A DNA stretch of 64,000 nt from Madurella fahalii (taxonomy: Eukaryota; Ascomycota; Sordariomycetes; Sordariales), in assembly GCA_029876055.1 (NCBI GenBank), contig CM056879.1, forward strand, positions 682,001-746,000, read 5' to 3'. Numbering within the stretch: position 1 is the first letter of the stretch; each line of letters opens with the position of its first letter. Below are positions 1 through 9,800 of the stretch, piece by piece. The notes below the pieces were generated by a model. It did no database searches, was not told where the DNA came from, and saw only the letters and a list, made by a program, of their open reading frames with translations. The translations under genes and the position numbers were made by a program.

Positions 1-447
1 TCAAGGCACGGCACCTTTGTAAGTTCAAAACTCTACCGCTGCTTAGGAACGAGTATCAACATACCAGACTAGGGCAAAGTGCGGCGAGCGCAATGAGCCA
101 GGTGGTGAAATCCATGTTCACAATGGCGATACGTACGAACCTGCAGTGGTGTGGAGTAAAATTGTGGACGGAGGAGGCTTTGGGAAAAGGAATCAAGTAA
201 ATATATTGCCATGGATTCGAGTGGTAACCGCCTGAGATTAATTAGTTTCCAGGGGATTGGTAGGGTGGGATGTGGAAGAGGATCGCTGTAAGGCACACTG
301 TGCCGCATGCACCCTCCTTTTCCCCATGCGCCAAGGTCTGCCTAAGGTACCTTAGGTTTAGGTATACCTTACCTAGTATCCTCGCCGATTTTGGGCCGAT
401 AAAAGGACTGTCTTCAAAATCGGAGGTCGAGATAGGCACCTGGCCTA
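1..447. other. No gene recognised
   Basis: I see no protein family, RNA or repeat here in either strand. The short open frames lack recognisable motifs. It may be the decayed 5' part of the receptor-like remnant that follows. Confidence 0.4.
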
Positions 448-936
448 TTGGTTGCTCAACGACTCGCCTACTATCGTTCAAGTATTTTCGAGATCCAGAC
501 GGCTACCGAGTTCATGTATATGGCCGGGATGACGCACCCCAAGCTCAACATCCTTCTGCTCTATCCGCGCATCTTTACCGAACGCGAAGTCCGAATCGCC
601 AGGGGCATTATCGCAACCCTGGCCATCTGCCGGCCGTTTTCATTCAAGTGGGACGAAGCCATCCCGGGGGGAAAGTGCGATAACTTCATAGCCGCATATC
701 AGTACTGTACATCAGCATATAATACCTAACACGGCTTATGAGGGAAAAAAAAAAAAAAAGACTTAATTACGACCACTTCATTACCAGGGTATCGGCGTCA
801 TCATCCGTTTCGTAGACATCTTCGAGACCCACCTGGGGTCCAACCCAACCTACCACAGCATCTACACGCAGAGTTGGGCACTGGCGGAGCCCAGCGCCTA
901 CTTCATTTCGTGTATACTCTGAACCCCGCCGCTGAT
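448..936 (+). pseudogene. Remnant of a PTH11-like (fungal rhodopsin-domain) membrane protein
   Basis: Two short frames read like consecutive pieces of the rhodopsin-like domain found in PTH11-type fungal integral membrane proteins. The first (to 729) has an ARG..CRPFSFKWD..IPGGKC pattern, typical of the cysteine-containing loop between membrane helices. The second (about 789-933) reads QGIGVIIRFVDIF and, further on, WALAEPSAYFIS, resembling the next helices. Between them lie a stop and a poly-A tract, and the second piece ends in a stop. No start, upstream helices or C-terminal tail are visible, so this is a decayed fragment. The family assignment comes from remembered motifs and is moderately sure; the broken state is clear. 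Confidence 0.5.
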
Positions 937-1766
937 ACGGCAAATATCCGAATGGTTACGTCTCAGCACCGTTGTCACTAACAGTCGCCAACTATAGTGG
1001 CGAGCCCGAGCTGCCAATAATAATCGGGCAGGAACAAAAACCGGAACGGCGGTGGCGCGGGCTTTGGCATTGAGCAGAATCGTAACCATAAGAAAAATAT
1101 AACATCGGTAACTGCTGTAACGCCGACTAAACCACGCGCCACAGTCTTAACGATGGTGAACGGGGTTTTGTTCGGTGCGAGAGACGGTTGACGTTAGGTA
1201 CGGATCTAGCGAGAAGCCGTTACATTCAAGAGTTCAATCCTCTTCTAGGCCGCTCGGAATAGTTAGTGAAATGGTACAGAAACACACATCTACACCCACA
1301 TACCCATCAAAACAAGGGGGAGGGCAAGGTGGCTAATTGCCCGACAGACAAGACAAAAAGACAGGCCAGGCGACACCACCACAGATTAGGTCCCTACAGC
1401 CTAAACAAGGTCAAAAACAACAGGTACAGTTAGAGATCCCTCTAGTCAGAGGGAGATCTCTTGGTACGTAAAGAAAGCTCGTTAATTGAACCTGCAACAT
1501 GGAAAAGAGTGCTGAATTGATTGTCCTGCCTAATGAGTACTGCTAGGACCGCCCTACTTCTAATAGTGTAAAAGAAAATTGGGCCTACGGCAAGTTCCAG
1601 CCCCCCGGGGCGCTATCCTAGTAAGTACGACCGTCTGATCAGAGGATCCCTGTCCTCTGGGGACAGTTTTCCCCAACTCATTAGATATTAAGGAATCCTT
1701 TTTCTAATCCTTTTATCAGTGGAGGTAAGACATTTTCTGCTCTGAGAAGATGAAATCGGTCGCCAC
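937..1766. other. Intergenic, no gene recognised
   Basis: No coding family is seen. Two small imperfect hairpins are present, one around 1433-1460 (a GAGATCCCTCT arm facing AGAGGGAGATCTC) and one around 1647-1663 (CTGTCC facing GGACAG). They could be remains of a small inverted-repeat element or chance. The stretch is otherwise featureless. Confidence 0.4.
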
Positions 1767-2864
1767 CTAAAGCACAGCCTTGCCCTCTGCTTTCCCCTTC
1801 CGTCCACCGTTAAACTTTCTCTCCGCCTCCAGCACGAAGACAAGCTGCTGCGCCGTGCAAACCAGCTCCATCTTCTCGTTACAAATAGTGATATCCAAGT
1901 CCATTCTGCCCCCTTCCAGCATCTTGGTCACGGTCCGCGTAAACACCCACTCTAGGCCGTGCGCAGGAACCTTCCTCTTGAACTCGATATCCAGCGTAAC
2001 CGTAGCGTTGAACGTCTTTGCCCGGAGCGCCTCGGCCAAAGTGGTGGTGATCTCAGCAGGCACGCCAGGGTTCTCGTCGGCCCAGCGTTCCAGCTTCTCC
2101 GAAAAGGCATGGGCGTCATACAAGCCCCTGTTGCGCATCAGCGTGTCCGACATGGACGGGATTATATCCGCCATGAACGCCAGATAGGTGGGGTCCATCC
2201 GTTCGTGCTGATGGTCGGCCGTGAAGCCGTACCAGGCGTCATGGATGCCGTCGACGGGGAACCCTCCGCGCGGGTTGAGCACCAGCATGTTGCCCGTCAC
2301 GTTCAGGATCTCTCCTGACATGCGTGCAGGAAGCCAGTTCCCGTCGGGCCGGCGCGCCGCGATGCACCCTTTCAAATCCGGTTTGGGTTTGGGTGGGGGG
2401 AGGAGCGTCCAGGCGGCCGGGACCGAGGGGCCGAGGGGCTTGTCGAAGTTGATCGACGTGACGATGGCCAGGACCTTGATCTGGCCCTTCTGCGAGAACT
2501 GCAGTTGCAGGGTGCTCGTTGCGGCTCCGGTTCGGAGTACCGAAACCGTGATGGTGCTCTCCCTTCGTCCACATTGGCGGAGGAACTGTAGGTGCATTTT
2601 CAGGATATCCGGCTGCTTCTTCGCTGCTAGCTCGGGGTCTGTTGTGAGGTGCGTTGCCGCCGTGAGGTGAATGGCTGCAGCCACACAACCTCCGTGAAGC
2701 GCTACGCAGGAGTCAGTACAAAACCGTCAAGGACTGGACAACATCAAATAGCGGAAACTAGGTAGCGTACTCGCACCAACAGTCCAGTCGGCATGCCAAG
2801 ACACTGTATAAGTGTCGGCTGATACTCGCCGAAGATCAAGCTGCCGTTTCAGAATGCTCGCCAT
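1767..2864 (-). CDS. Thioesterase-like (TesB / 4HBT-like hotdog) protein
   Basis: Two-exon gene encoding about 342 residues: exons 2864-2771 and 2701-1767, with a 69-base intron (GTACGC...TAG). The start at 2864 is chosen because MASILKRQ opens the frame and the splice joins DWTVGA to TLHGG, restoring the DW.iG...HGGY-like motif at the front of fungal acyl-CoA thioesterase-like double-hotdog proteins. Further motifs are HLQFLRQC, SQKGQIKVLAI and NPRGGFPVDG. The C-terminal half carries the second hotdog (CTAQQLVFVLEAERK). The family hydrolyses acyl-CoA or acyl thioesters, often in secondary metabolism; the substrate here is unknown. No metabolic cluster surrounds it. The frame is intact. Confidence 0.82.
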
Positions 2865-3165
2865 GGCCACAACCAGGAGCAGTAGAACTGTAGAAAAGTG
2901 GCAGAAGTGGGATAACATTGCAGGTGGGACGCTGGTTAAATTCTGCCGCACTAACACTGCTTATGTGTGTTGAGGCGCAGCACGATTCTAAAGTTCCACT
3001 CTGACAACCAACCCTAGCGTATTTAGCCAGGGCAGGGGTTGCAGGGGTTTGCTCTTCCAAGGGAAGCTCTACGTGTAGAGCGGTATCCTGAGAGGAAACT
3101 CAAGTGACTTCTTAGTCATCACAGGTAGCTGCTTTTACGATCCTCGGCCCGCCCCCAGTAGTTTA
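2865..3165. other. Intergenic spacer
   Basis: Lies between the thioesterase start and the 3' end of the DUF6594 gene, both on the minus strand. It would hold the thioesterase promoter. No clear motif is seen. Confidence 0.4.
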
Positions 3166-4268
3166 CTAATTCGATGAGCCCCCATCCGTTCCAATGAACA
3201 CAACAAGAACGGCAGCGAACCTGGGGATGTATCAGCATCGTCTTCATCATCCTCGAAAGGGATGGAACACGCGTTGCCGTAGCTGAGACAATCTCCTGTG
3301 GCGTCGCCAACGTCATACCGGCCAGACAGAGCAAAGAAGACAGGCAGAACAGCGATAATGCCGATCCTATCAGTCATCCCCTGGACAATATACAGAATAT
3401 ATATCGAAACGGCTGGCATGGCGCAGCCGACGGCTAAGGCTAGTATTCCTACTGCCTTGACGATTTTGTTTTCTGAGTAATGTACCATGTCTTCGAAGTT
3501 GTCTTTGGTTTCGAACTGCGAAGAGCAGGGTGAAAATTTCGTTACTCCCATGCATACACGACGTTGCATACCTTGTTTGTCTACCCTCTAATGGGTTTGT
3601 GGTATGGCTTGACCAGCCATTCAGTGATCCAAGCGGTGAGGGGGTCGCGGTTATTGGTGGAGTCGTCAAGACAGACCATTGCTTTGTGATTGGGTTTTCT
3701 CTTCTTATTGGGGTCCAAGAGATACAGCCCGTCGTCTTCGCTCTTGATGTGGATGTTTCCAAGGCTAGGGCGCTCTATCCACTCTGCCATTTCCTGCATT
3801 GACTTTTTCTTGGGCTGGCTCATTTTCAGAATCTTTTCGTATCGGAAGAGCGATTCATCTTTTCCGGTTGAGGAGAGGGCGTTAACAACAACGGAGAATG
3901 TATGCGATCCACGATCCACCAAACTCACAATACTTGTCGAGAGCCCTTCTGAGTTTGACGATAGCTCTGAATTGTTCAGAATCCTCCCCCTCAGTCGATG
4001 TACGGAGGAGTTTCCAGTCCTGGAAGTATGAAGAACGCTCATCGGTCGCGTTGTTACCGTCAGTTATGGTGCTGTCGTTGTGCTGAATTCGCTTGAGCTC
4101 GTCGGCCAGGTAAACAACTTCGGCCTGCAGGTACAAGAGATTCTCGGCGTACAAGTCGCGGAAGCTGCAGAAGATAGCGTGCTCAGGCTTCTCCCCAATA
4201 TAGCTGCCCAGTTTTGGGTAGCCCTCGGCGCGGAAGTGCTTGATACGGGGCTCTGGCTCTCGGTCCAT
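3166..4268 (-). pseudogene. DUF6594 membrane protein gene, interrupted
   Basis: The N-terminal exon from 4268 (MDREPEPR) contains the DUF6594 opening GYPKLGSYIG..PE..IF, a coiled-coil stretch (LLYLQAEVVYLADEL) and RALDKY. A GTGAGT intron (about 3929-3868) joins it to ESLFRYEKILKM. The C-terminal part has two hydrophobic segments (ILALAVGCAMPAVSIYILYI; TDRIGIIAVLPVFFAL) and, after a 50-base intron (3221-3270), ends FAAVLVVFIGTDGG, the usual family end. Two defects show. An in-frame TAG (3581-3583) sits just before the best donor of the middle intron. About 20 codons after VFFAL match the family better in a shifted frame (LATPQEIVSATAT). A weaker GTCAAG donor could skip the stop. Function of DUF6594 proteins is unknown. 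Probably a decayed gene. Confidence 0.6.
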
Positions 4269-4993
4269 GGTCTCCGAAGGGATGTCGAAGGTGAGCAGGC
4301 AGTTCCGGGAGGAGGCCGCCGAGGTGTGGTGTTGGAGGTGCAGGTAGCTTCTTGTACCCGAATGCAATCCCAGACCAATCAAGGATGCAGCCTGCGGATT
4401 GGGCTTGATTGCTGATAGCCGCAGCACACAAGCGCCGTCGATTTTGTCAGTCGCGTTACCGCATTTGTGTGTCTGCCAGCCGAGACGACAGCCTACAGCA
4501 GACCTCCCCGCTCAAAACTACCCGGAGCCCGGTGCAGAAAGCCTCACAGGTTGGGCAGCTATGAGACAGCTGTATGTCTCAGGTGTCTTGGTTGTCTCAA
4601 CTAGCGGTTTTCTGGCGGGTCCTTGGGGCTGGGGTTCTCGAGGGGCCCGTGGCGGACGCTAATATGCAGGCCAGCAACGCGCAGAATCAAGAAATACACG
4701 CAAGCGTGGAAGCGTTCACCTTGGCGAGCCATAATTTGTAGCCAACCAGGGCCCCGTCTGTTTGTGATCGCCGGGAAGATGCGGCAGTGTCCTGCAACCA
4801 CCGCCACCTCGGCGATATCCGCTGCATGGTGTTGCAAGGGGGGAGGATACCGCGATCAGGACGCGGTAGGTGGGTGGTATAATAGTTGGAGGAAATTGGA
4901 GAAATACTTAATAGAGCGTGTATGGGCGGCGGAAACAATCATGTCGGCGCATGAACAACTGGAATACTTTGATCTTAATTCTTTAATGACACG
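4269..4993. other. Intergenic, no gene recognised
   Basis: Divergent spacer between the minus-strand DUF6594 gene and plus-strand coding-like sequence that starts at 4994. The open frames here have no recognisable motif. Confidence 0.4.
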
Positions 4994-5397
4994 ATGACGC
5001 CACCCCGCCAAGACGAAGGGCTTGAGGCCGCTGTGGACGAGGGCAGCAGCGACGGCCGCGACGGCGAGCCATTTCTAGGCCAGGCCTCGCGATCAAGTAC
5101 CTGGAATACAGCGATCCTCGAGGAGTTCCCGCAAGTCGTGGAAGAACTAAACAGACGCGAGTAAGACATAGAACGGGAGCGGAGAAATTTGCAGGACAGT
5201 CGCCAAGGCTTCCAGGATACCAGCCAGGAGCTACATCGACAGATTAGCCCGGCATTGCATGCTAGGGGAAGAAAGGATGAGGAGTTCGGGGAGGATGATG
5301 GAGATGAAAATGGGGGGATAACCGCACGTCTCTTTATGATCATCCTGCTACGTCCAAGGTCTCGCCCCCGCCCTGCACAACAAAACCATTTCCAGTA
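4994..5397 (+). pseudogene. Coding-like 5' segment with in-frame stop, possibly the lost front of the next gene
   Basis: From ATG 4994 a frame reads MTPPRQDEGLEAAV... to VVEELNRRE, meets TAA at 5162-5164, then continues in the same frame as a charged coiled-coil-like stretch (DIERERRNLQDSRQGFQ...) and an acidic tail to the stop at about 5397. The protein-like character on both sides of the TAA suggests one former exon with a CAA-to-TAA change. It may once have been spliced to the gene starting at 5428. No known domain is recognised. Confidence 0.35.
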
Positions 5398-5427
5398 ACC
5401 ACCCCCATACCCTAGAAACTGACGGCA

Positions 5428-6583
5428 GTGCATAATGGCATCCAGAGCAGCGACTATTCTCCCGCTTCGGGTTCCTGGCCCGTTACGGTCGGGCCCTACC
5501 GCACACCAGCAGAGCGGAAGTCGGATTTGGAAGACGCTTACAGACTCGTAACGGAAAGCCTCCCACAAGACTCCAGCGAGCGATTGAAGAAAGTCCGCGA
5601 GGGGTGGATATTCGCCAAGGAGAAGTATCCCAGACTTAGCCAGGACCAGACATTTTCCATAATGCAAATGGTCAGAGAGTCGATTCCCGATGCGATTCTC
5701 CAAGGAACGAGGCTCTTCTGGCTGCAATGCAAAGGGGAACCACCACAATATGTTAAAGCCACACGCTTCCTCGACACAGGCAACCGTGTTGGACCCATGA
5801 TTTCGAAAACCTTCCTCGTTAACAACCTGGGCTACGAGCTCAAGCGGGACGTGAACCGAAACGAAAGAGTGAAGTTCATGGGCGCCACGGGCGACACTGC
5901 CTGGACACTCGGCTCTATCAAGATAGGACGTAGCCTCGATTCAAGTGGCTCAGCTCCCAAGGAGATAGAGTTCCAAGTCTGGGATGACAAGAGCAACCTT
6001 GCTGATGTGATGTTTGATGCGGATGAAGACGCAGCCTGCGACGGGAAACGGGACGAGTTCCCATGCCTACTCTTACATATACCTATACCGCCCAGTAAAG
6101 GTACGTAGGTGTGTGTGCGAAGCTTCAGGCGGGATTTCGAGGCTAATTGCGGTATCCTTAGAGGAATTCGAGACCATGGAGCAGAGGAGGAGACGGTGTG
6201 ACGACCGCGAAAACACCGCGGCTTCTCTGGGTATTTCAAGCGGAACTAGCAGACCTAAAAAGAGCACCACCAACGGCAAACTCGTTGACACACCCAGTCG
6301 CATAGCCAGTGGCTCGGGGGGTAACCGAGAGGATGACTCCAACAACTTGAAGAAACTCCGCAAACCTAACATAACTAAACCGACCAGCAGCACCGACAAC
6401 CTTCGGAACGGCAGACTTGGCGGCCCCAGCAACAACAATAGTGCTAGTGGCTCTAGGAATGCTGGCAATGTTGCGCGCCGCGGTAAGAAGCCGGCCCAGG
6501 ACACCGCCAGGTTTGCAGGTAGCAAGAAGGAAAATCCTCCGGGCCCCCCCGCTGCCCATTCTGAGGACGGCCGCGGTTACTAG
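5428..6583 (+). CDS. Hypothetical protein with possible retropepsin-like LDTG segment
   Basis: Two exons, 5428-6100 and 6162-6583, with a GTACGT...CTTAG intron of 61 bases; 364 residues. The join carries the frame from IPIPPSK into EEFETMEQRRRR. Residues 30-90 are helical and charged. Residues 112-150 read TRFLDTGNRVGPMISKTFL, resembling the D-[ST]-G active-site strand and following helix of retropepsin-like folds, then an ELKRDV...FMGATGDT segment like the flap region. The last 130 residues are Ser/Asn/Gly-rich and disordered with basic patches. The start is uncertain because coding-like sequence lies upstream (4994-5397). I do not recognise the family; the protease-like reading is a hypothesis and no retroelement parts (reverse transcriptase, LTR) are nearby. 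Confidence 0.5.
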
Positions 6584-6886
6584 TCCGAGCCTGAACAAAC
6601 AAACAGTTGCTGGGACGAATACTGTCCCTGTTGTTCAGTGATGTGAATACGATTGTGGAGTTGTGAAGAAAGGCTACCTAACGGTAGTGAGGTAATGAAG
6701 TAGTGATGGTATAATAATGGATAACTATTTCTGGGTGCCCCAATAGCTCTGTGATCTCAGTCACTAAGACTACGAAGCGAGGTCCCTCTTCTTTGGACCC
6801 CACCAATACTTTAATTCCTTCGCGTACTGCTTCTCGCGTTCTTCGAGCTCCTTCAGCTCCTTCTCGCGTTTCTCTCTCTCATTCCT
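6584..6886. other. Convergent intergenic spacer
   Basis: Lies between the 3' ends of the plus-strand LDTG gene and the minus-strand patatin gene. No gene or repeat is seen; it should hold both transcription ends. Confidence 0.4.
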
Positions 6887-9800
6887 CTAGTACGCCGCCT
6901 CCTCTTTCAAATTATTCATGGCCTCTTCGTGCTGCCGTTTCGTCTTCTCCAGGAGCACCGCCACGGCCTGGCGCAGCTTCTCCTCGCGCAGCCTGGCCTC
7001 GTCCACCTCTCTGGGTGTCGACCTCTTTGGTTCGCTGATATGGTACCCTAGCTTTCGAGATGGGTCGGTATAGCCTCGAATACCGACGGTATATGTTTCG
7101 TCTTGCTGTTCCGGTGGCTTCCAGTCCACAACTCTGTCATGCCGAGGGGACCCGGCCGGTGAACCTGCGACGGCTTGAGGCGAGCGGGGTCTTCCACGGA
7201 TCGGCGATTCAGACGATAGAGAGCGGGGAAACCCGCTGATGAAGAAACTTGAGGAAGCCTTGTCCCCGAACTGCAGCCGCATTTCGATTAGTGCGGCTTT
7301 ATTCTTGAGCTCAAAGGACAAAGGCTCAGAAGATGGTTGGTTTCGAGCCATCGCATCCACCATGGCTGACAGTTCGGCAGTTGCAATGTGCACTTTTTTC
7401 CCTTCATTGTCCTCATTGCTGATATGGACGCGCAGCGGGCCCTGGATCCTGGCCTGCTTCTTAAGATGGTCTCCAAAGCCGGCCAACTCATTCGATCGCT
7501 GCGGTAGCCTGCAGCAGATTCTCCCTGTGTTCTGTCAGAGACGCCAAGTTAGTTCCGTAGACCCTCCAAATGCGTGTTGAATGCGCTGGACGTATAGAGA
7601 TATTGCCGTACCTGTGACCCGAAACCTTTTTGCGTACCCGTCCTCGATCGACTCAAGCTCGAAATAAAACGTAGATGCGACAAGGTGGGATACAACTCTA
7701 GCAAATCAGGACTACCCGCTAGCGACTCCCTAGCCTGCCTGCGAAGTTCCTTGATTTTTGATGTATCGTCAAGAGCGGGCAGTCGGGTCTGTATATTGGG
7801 GCTGATGCGAAACATGGGCTTAGGGGGCGCAAGACACCCTACGACCAGCTTCACCAAAGTTTCATACTTGACCCAAGCTTTGTCGCAGTCAAGCGTGGTA
7901 TCCATGTTCATCCTGAGAAGCTCAATGAGGTGCTGCCAATAAGTGATGATGCCCGTCTTAGCCCTTGAGAGGCTTCGCATGGATACCTCGTCACTTCCAG
8001 AGCGACCTGTGCCAAGTGACAACATGACATCGGGATAGTGAACTTCAGGCCACAGTGCAGTTCTTTCCTCCTCTGCGATTGCGATAGGATTGTTGTGAAG
8101 CATTGCGCCATCGAGATATGTCTTTTGTGATTCTCCATGGAAGAACTTTTTAAAGTATTGGGGGGCGGCGGATGTCGCTCGTGCGCTGGTGGAGGAGTTA
8201 GATATTTGGAAACCGGCAGATATACCTACTTTCCTGAGTTGGTAGGGTTGGAGTGAGTGGACTTACGCCTCCCATATTTTGAGCTCCTCGGAGATTGTTT
8301 CAGGCCGTTGGAAGTGGTAATCCACTACGATTAGATCAGCGCCAGTCAACTATCAGTTGCTAATCATGGACAAGGTGAGTTGTCGGGGGCTTTGACTCAC
8401 TCGAATTGCGGCTTCCCCATGGCCGATTGTAATTCGACAATACGAAGGCCTTGTTGTCGGTGAGAGAAAACGAAGTGACCGCAACTTTGACAGACAGGAT
8501 CGAAGATTCTGCTCTGTGTTCGCCACCGAACAGAAGCATATCTTCTGAGAAGGCGGTCTGTAGAGCCTCCTCCAGTGAGGTGGTTTGGTAATTTGAATGA
8601 TGGAAGTTCTCAACAATGAAACCGCCCTTCCTCCTGGTGAAGGCCTTGGTACACAGGTCCTCGAATCTGTCAATGCAGGTATCCACCGACCAGCCCATAG
8701 CGCCGAGACCCAGCGCCACAAGACCGCCGGTGCTGTACGTGTGAGTCCATGTGCAATTGCGTATGGGTTGGGTAAACACGAACCTTGTCCCAACGATAAG
8801 GTCAAGAAAAGCCTGGGTCGGCAACCTCCCACCAAGGGTAAGCTCTATCTGCTTGAGAATTTCGAGCTCAACTATTCCCCTAACTCCGCCTCTGTAGATA
8901 ATGTCAGTGAAGGTCGAGATCATCGTGGACGATTTCATACCCATCTATGGATAGGACACGGACGCCAGCCGATTTGGGCTTGAAGCGAACAATCTGGGAC
9001 TTGGACCGTCTAGGCCAAGGGCACCCAATCGGGCATCCGTTCATCTCGACTTCAACTTCGGTGCTGACTCCTCGTTTCCCGTATGACGTCACACACGGCG
9101 TGCAGAGTACATGTCCACATAGCATGGGATGCTCTCCTGGCTCGAAAAAGCAGCAGAAACAAGCACTGTGACTTGTGAGGGGACCAACGCCTTCTGACCG
9201 TTTCTCAGTGGGGTCAGCAACTCGGAAGAAGCTGCGGGCGATGCTTTGATGAACCTCAGCTGCTGCTTGTAGTTCGGATATGCACAGAGAGTTGACTTTT
9301 TCCGAAACCTCTGCGCCTATAGTCTGCAAGGAATGATAAATGCTGCACAAAAACGTTTGGCGGTATTGCTGGAATGAAAAGCTGGATTCATAACCACCGG
9401 CTGCAAAAACCTTGCCATTTCTGGACTGATGTCCTTTGGCATGTCCAAAGCTGGTGTTGACACAGCGAGCGCGTGTCTTGGGGTCCCGTACTTCGCATGG
9501 CCACAAACGATCGCAGAAGCTTTCGAGGACATCCTCTATCTGGTCTATGTATCTCGGGAAGATATCGGACGGGCGTCCTAAGCCAAGCCGTTAGTAATTT
9601 GCGAGTGTTAGAGCCTTGATAGGACGTGAGCTTGCCTTTATCACTGTGCCGGGCCGCGTCAAGCATGATACAAGATGCGATGATGAAGTTTACCTCATAG
9701 AATAAGTAAGGGGCTGATATTTTGGGATCATCTTTCCAAATATCCACCACCCCCCGTAGGAGCTTCAAGAGATTGCCACCGAAATCTGCTGAGAGATGCG

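Noticed and set aside
742..762. Poly-A tract as a retroelement tail
   Set aside because: No target-site duplication, reverse transcriptase or element body; it interrupts the receptor remnant but gives no other sign of insertion.
1433..1460. Hairpin as a MITE end
   Set aside because: Arms are short and imperfect; no partner inverted repeat or duplication found by eye.
4975..5748. 257-codon minus-strand open frame
   Set aside because: No family match and overlaps the better supported plus-strand gene at 5428.
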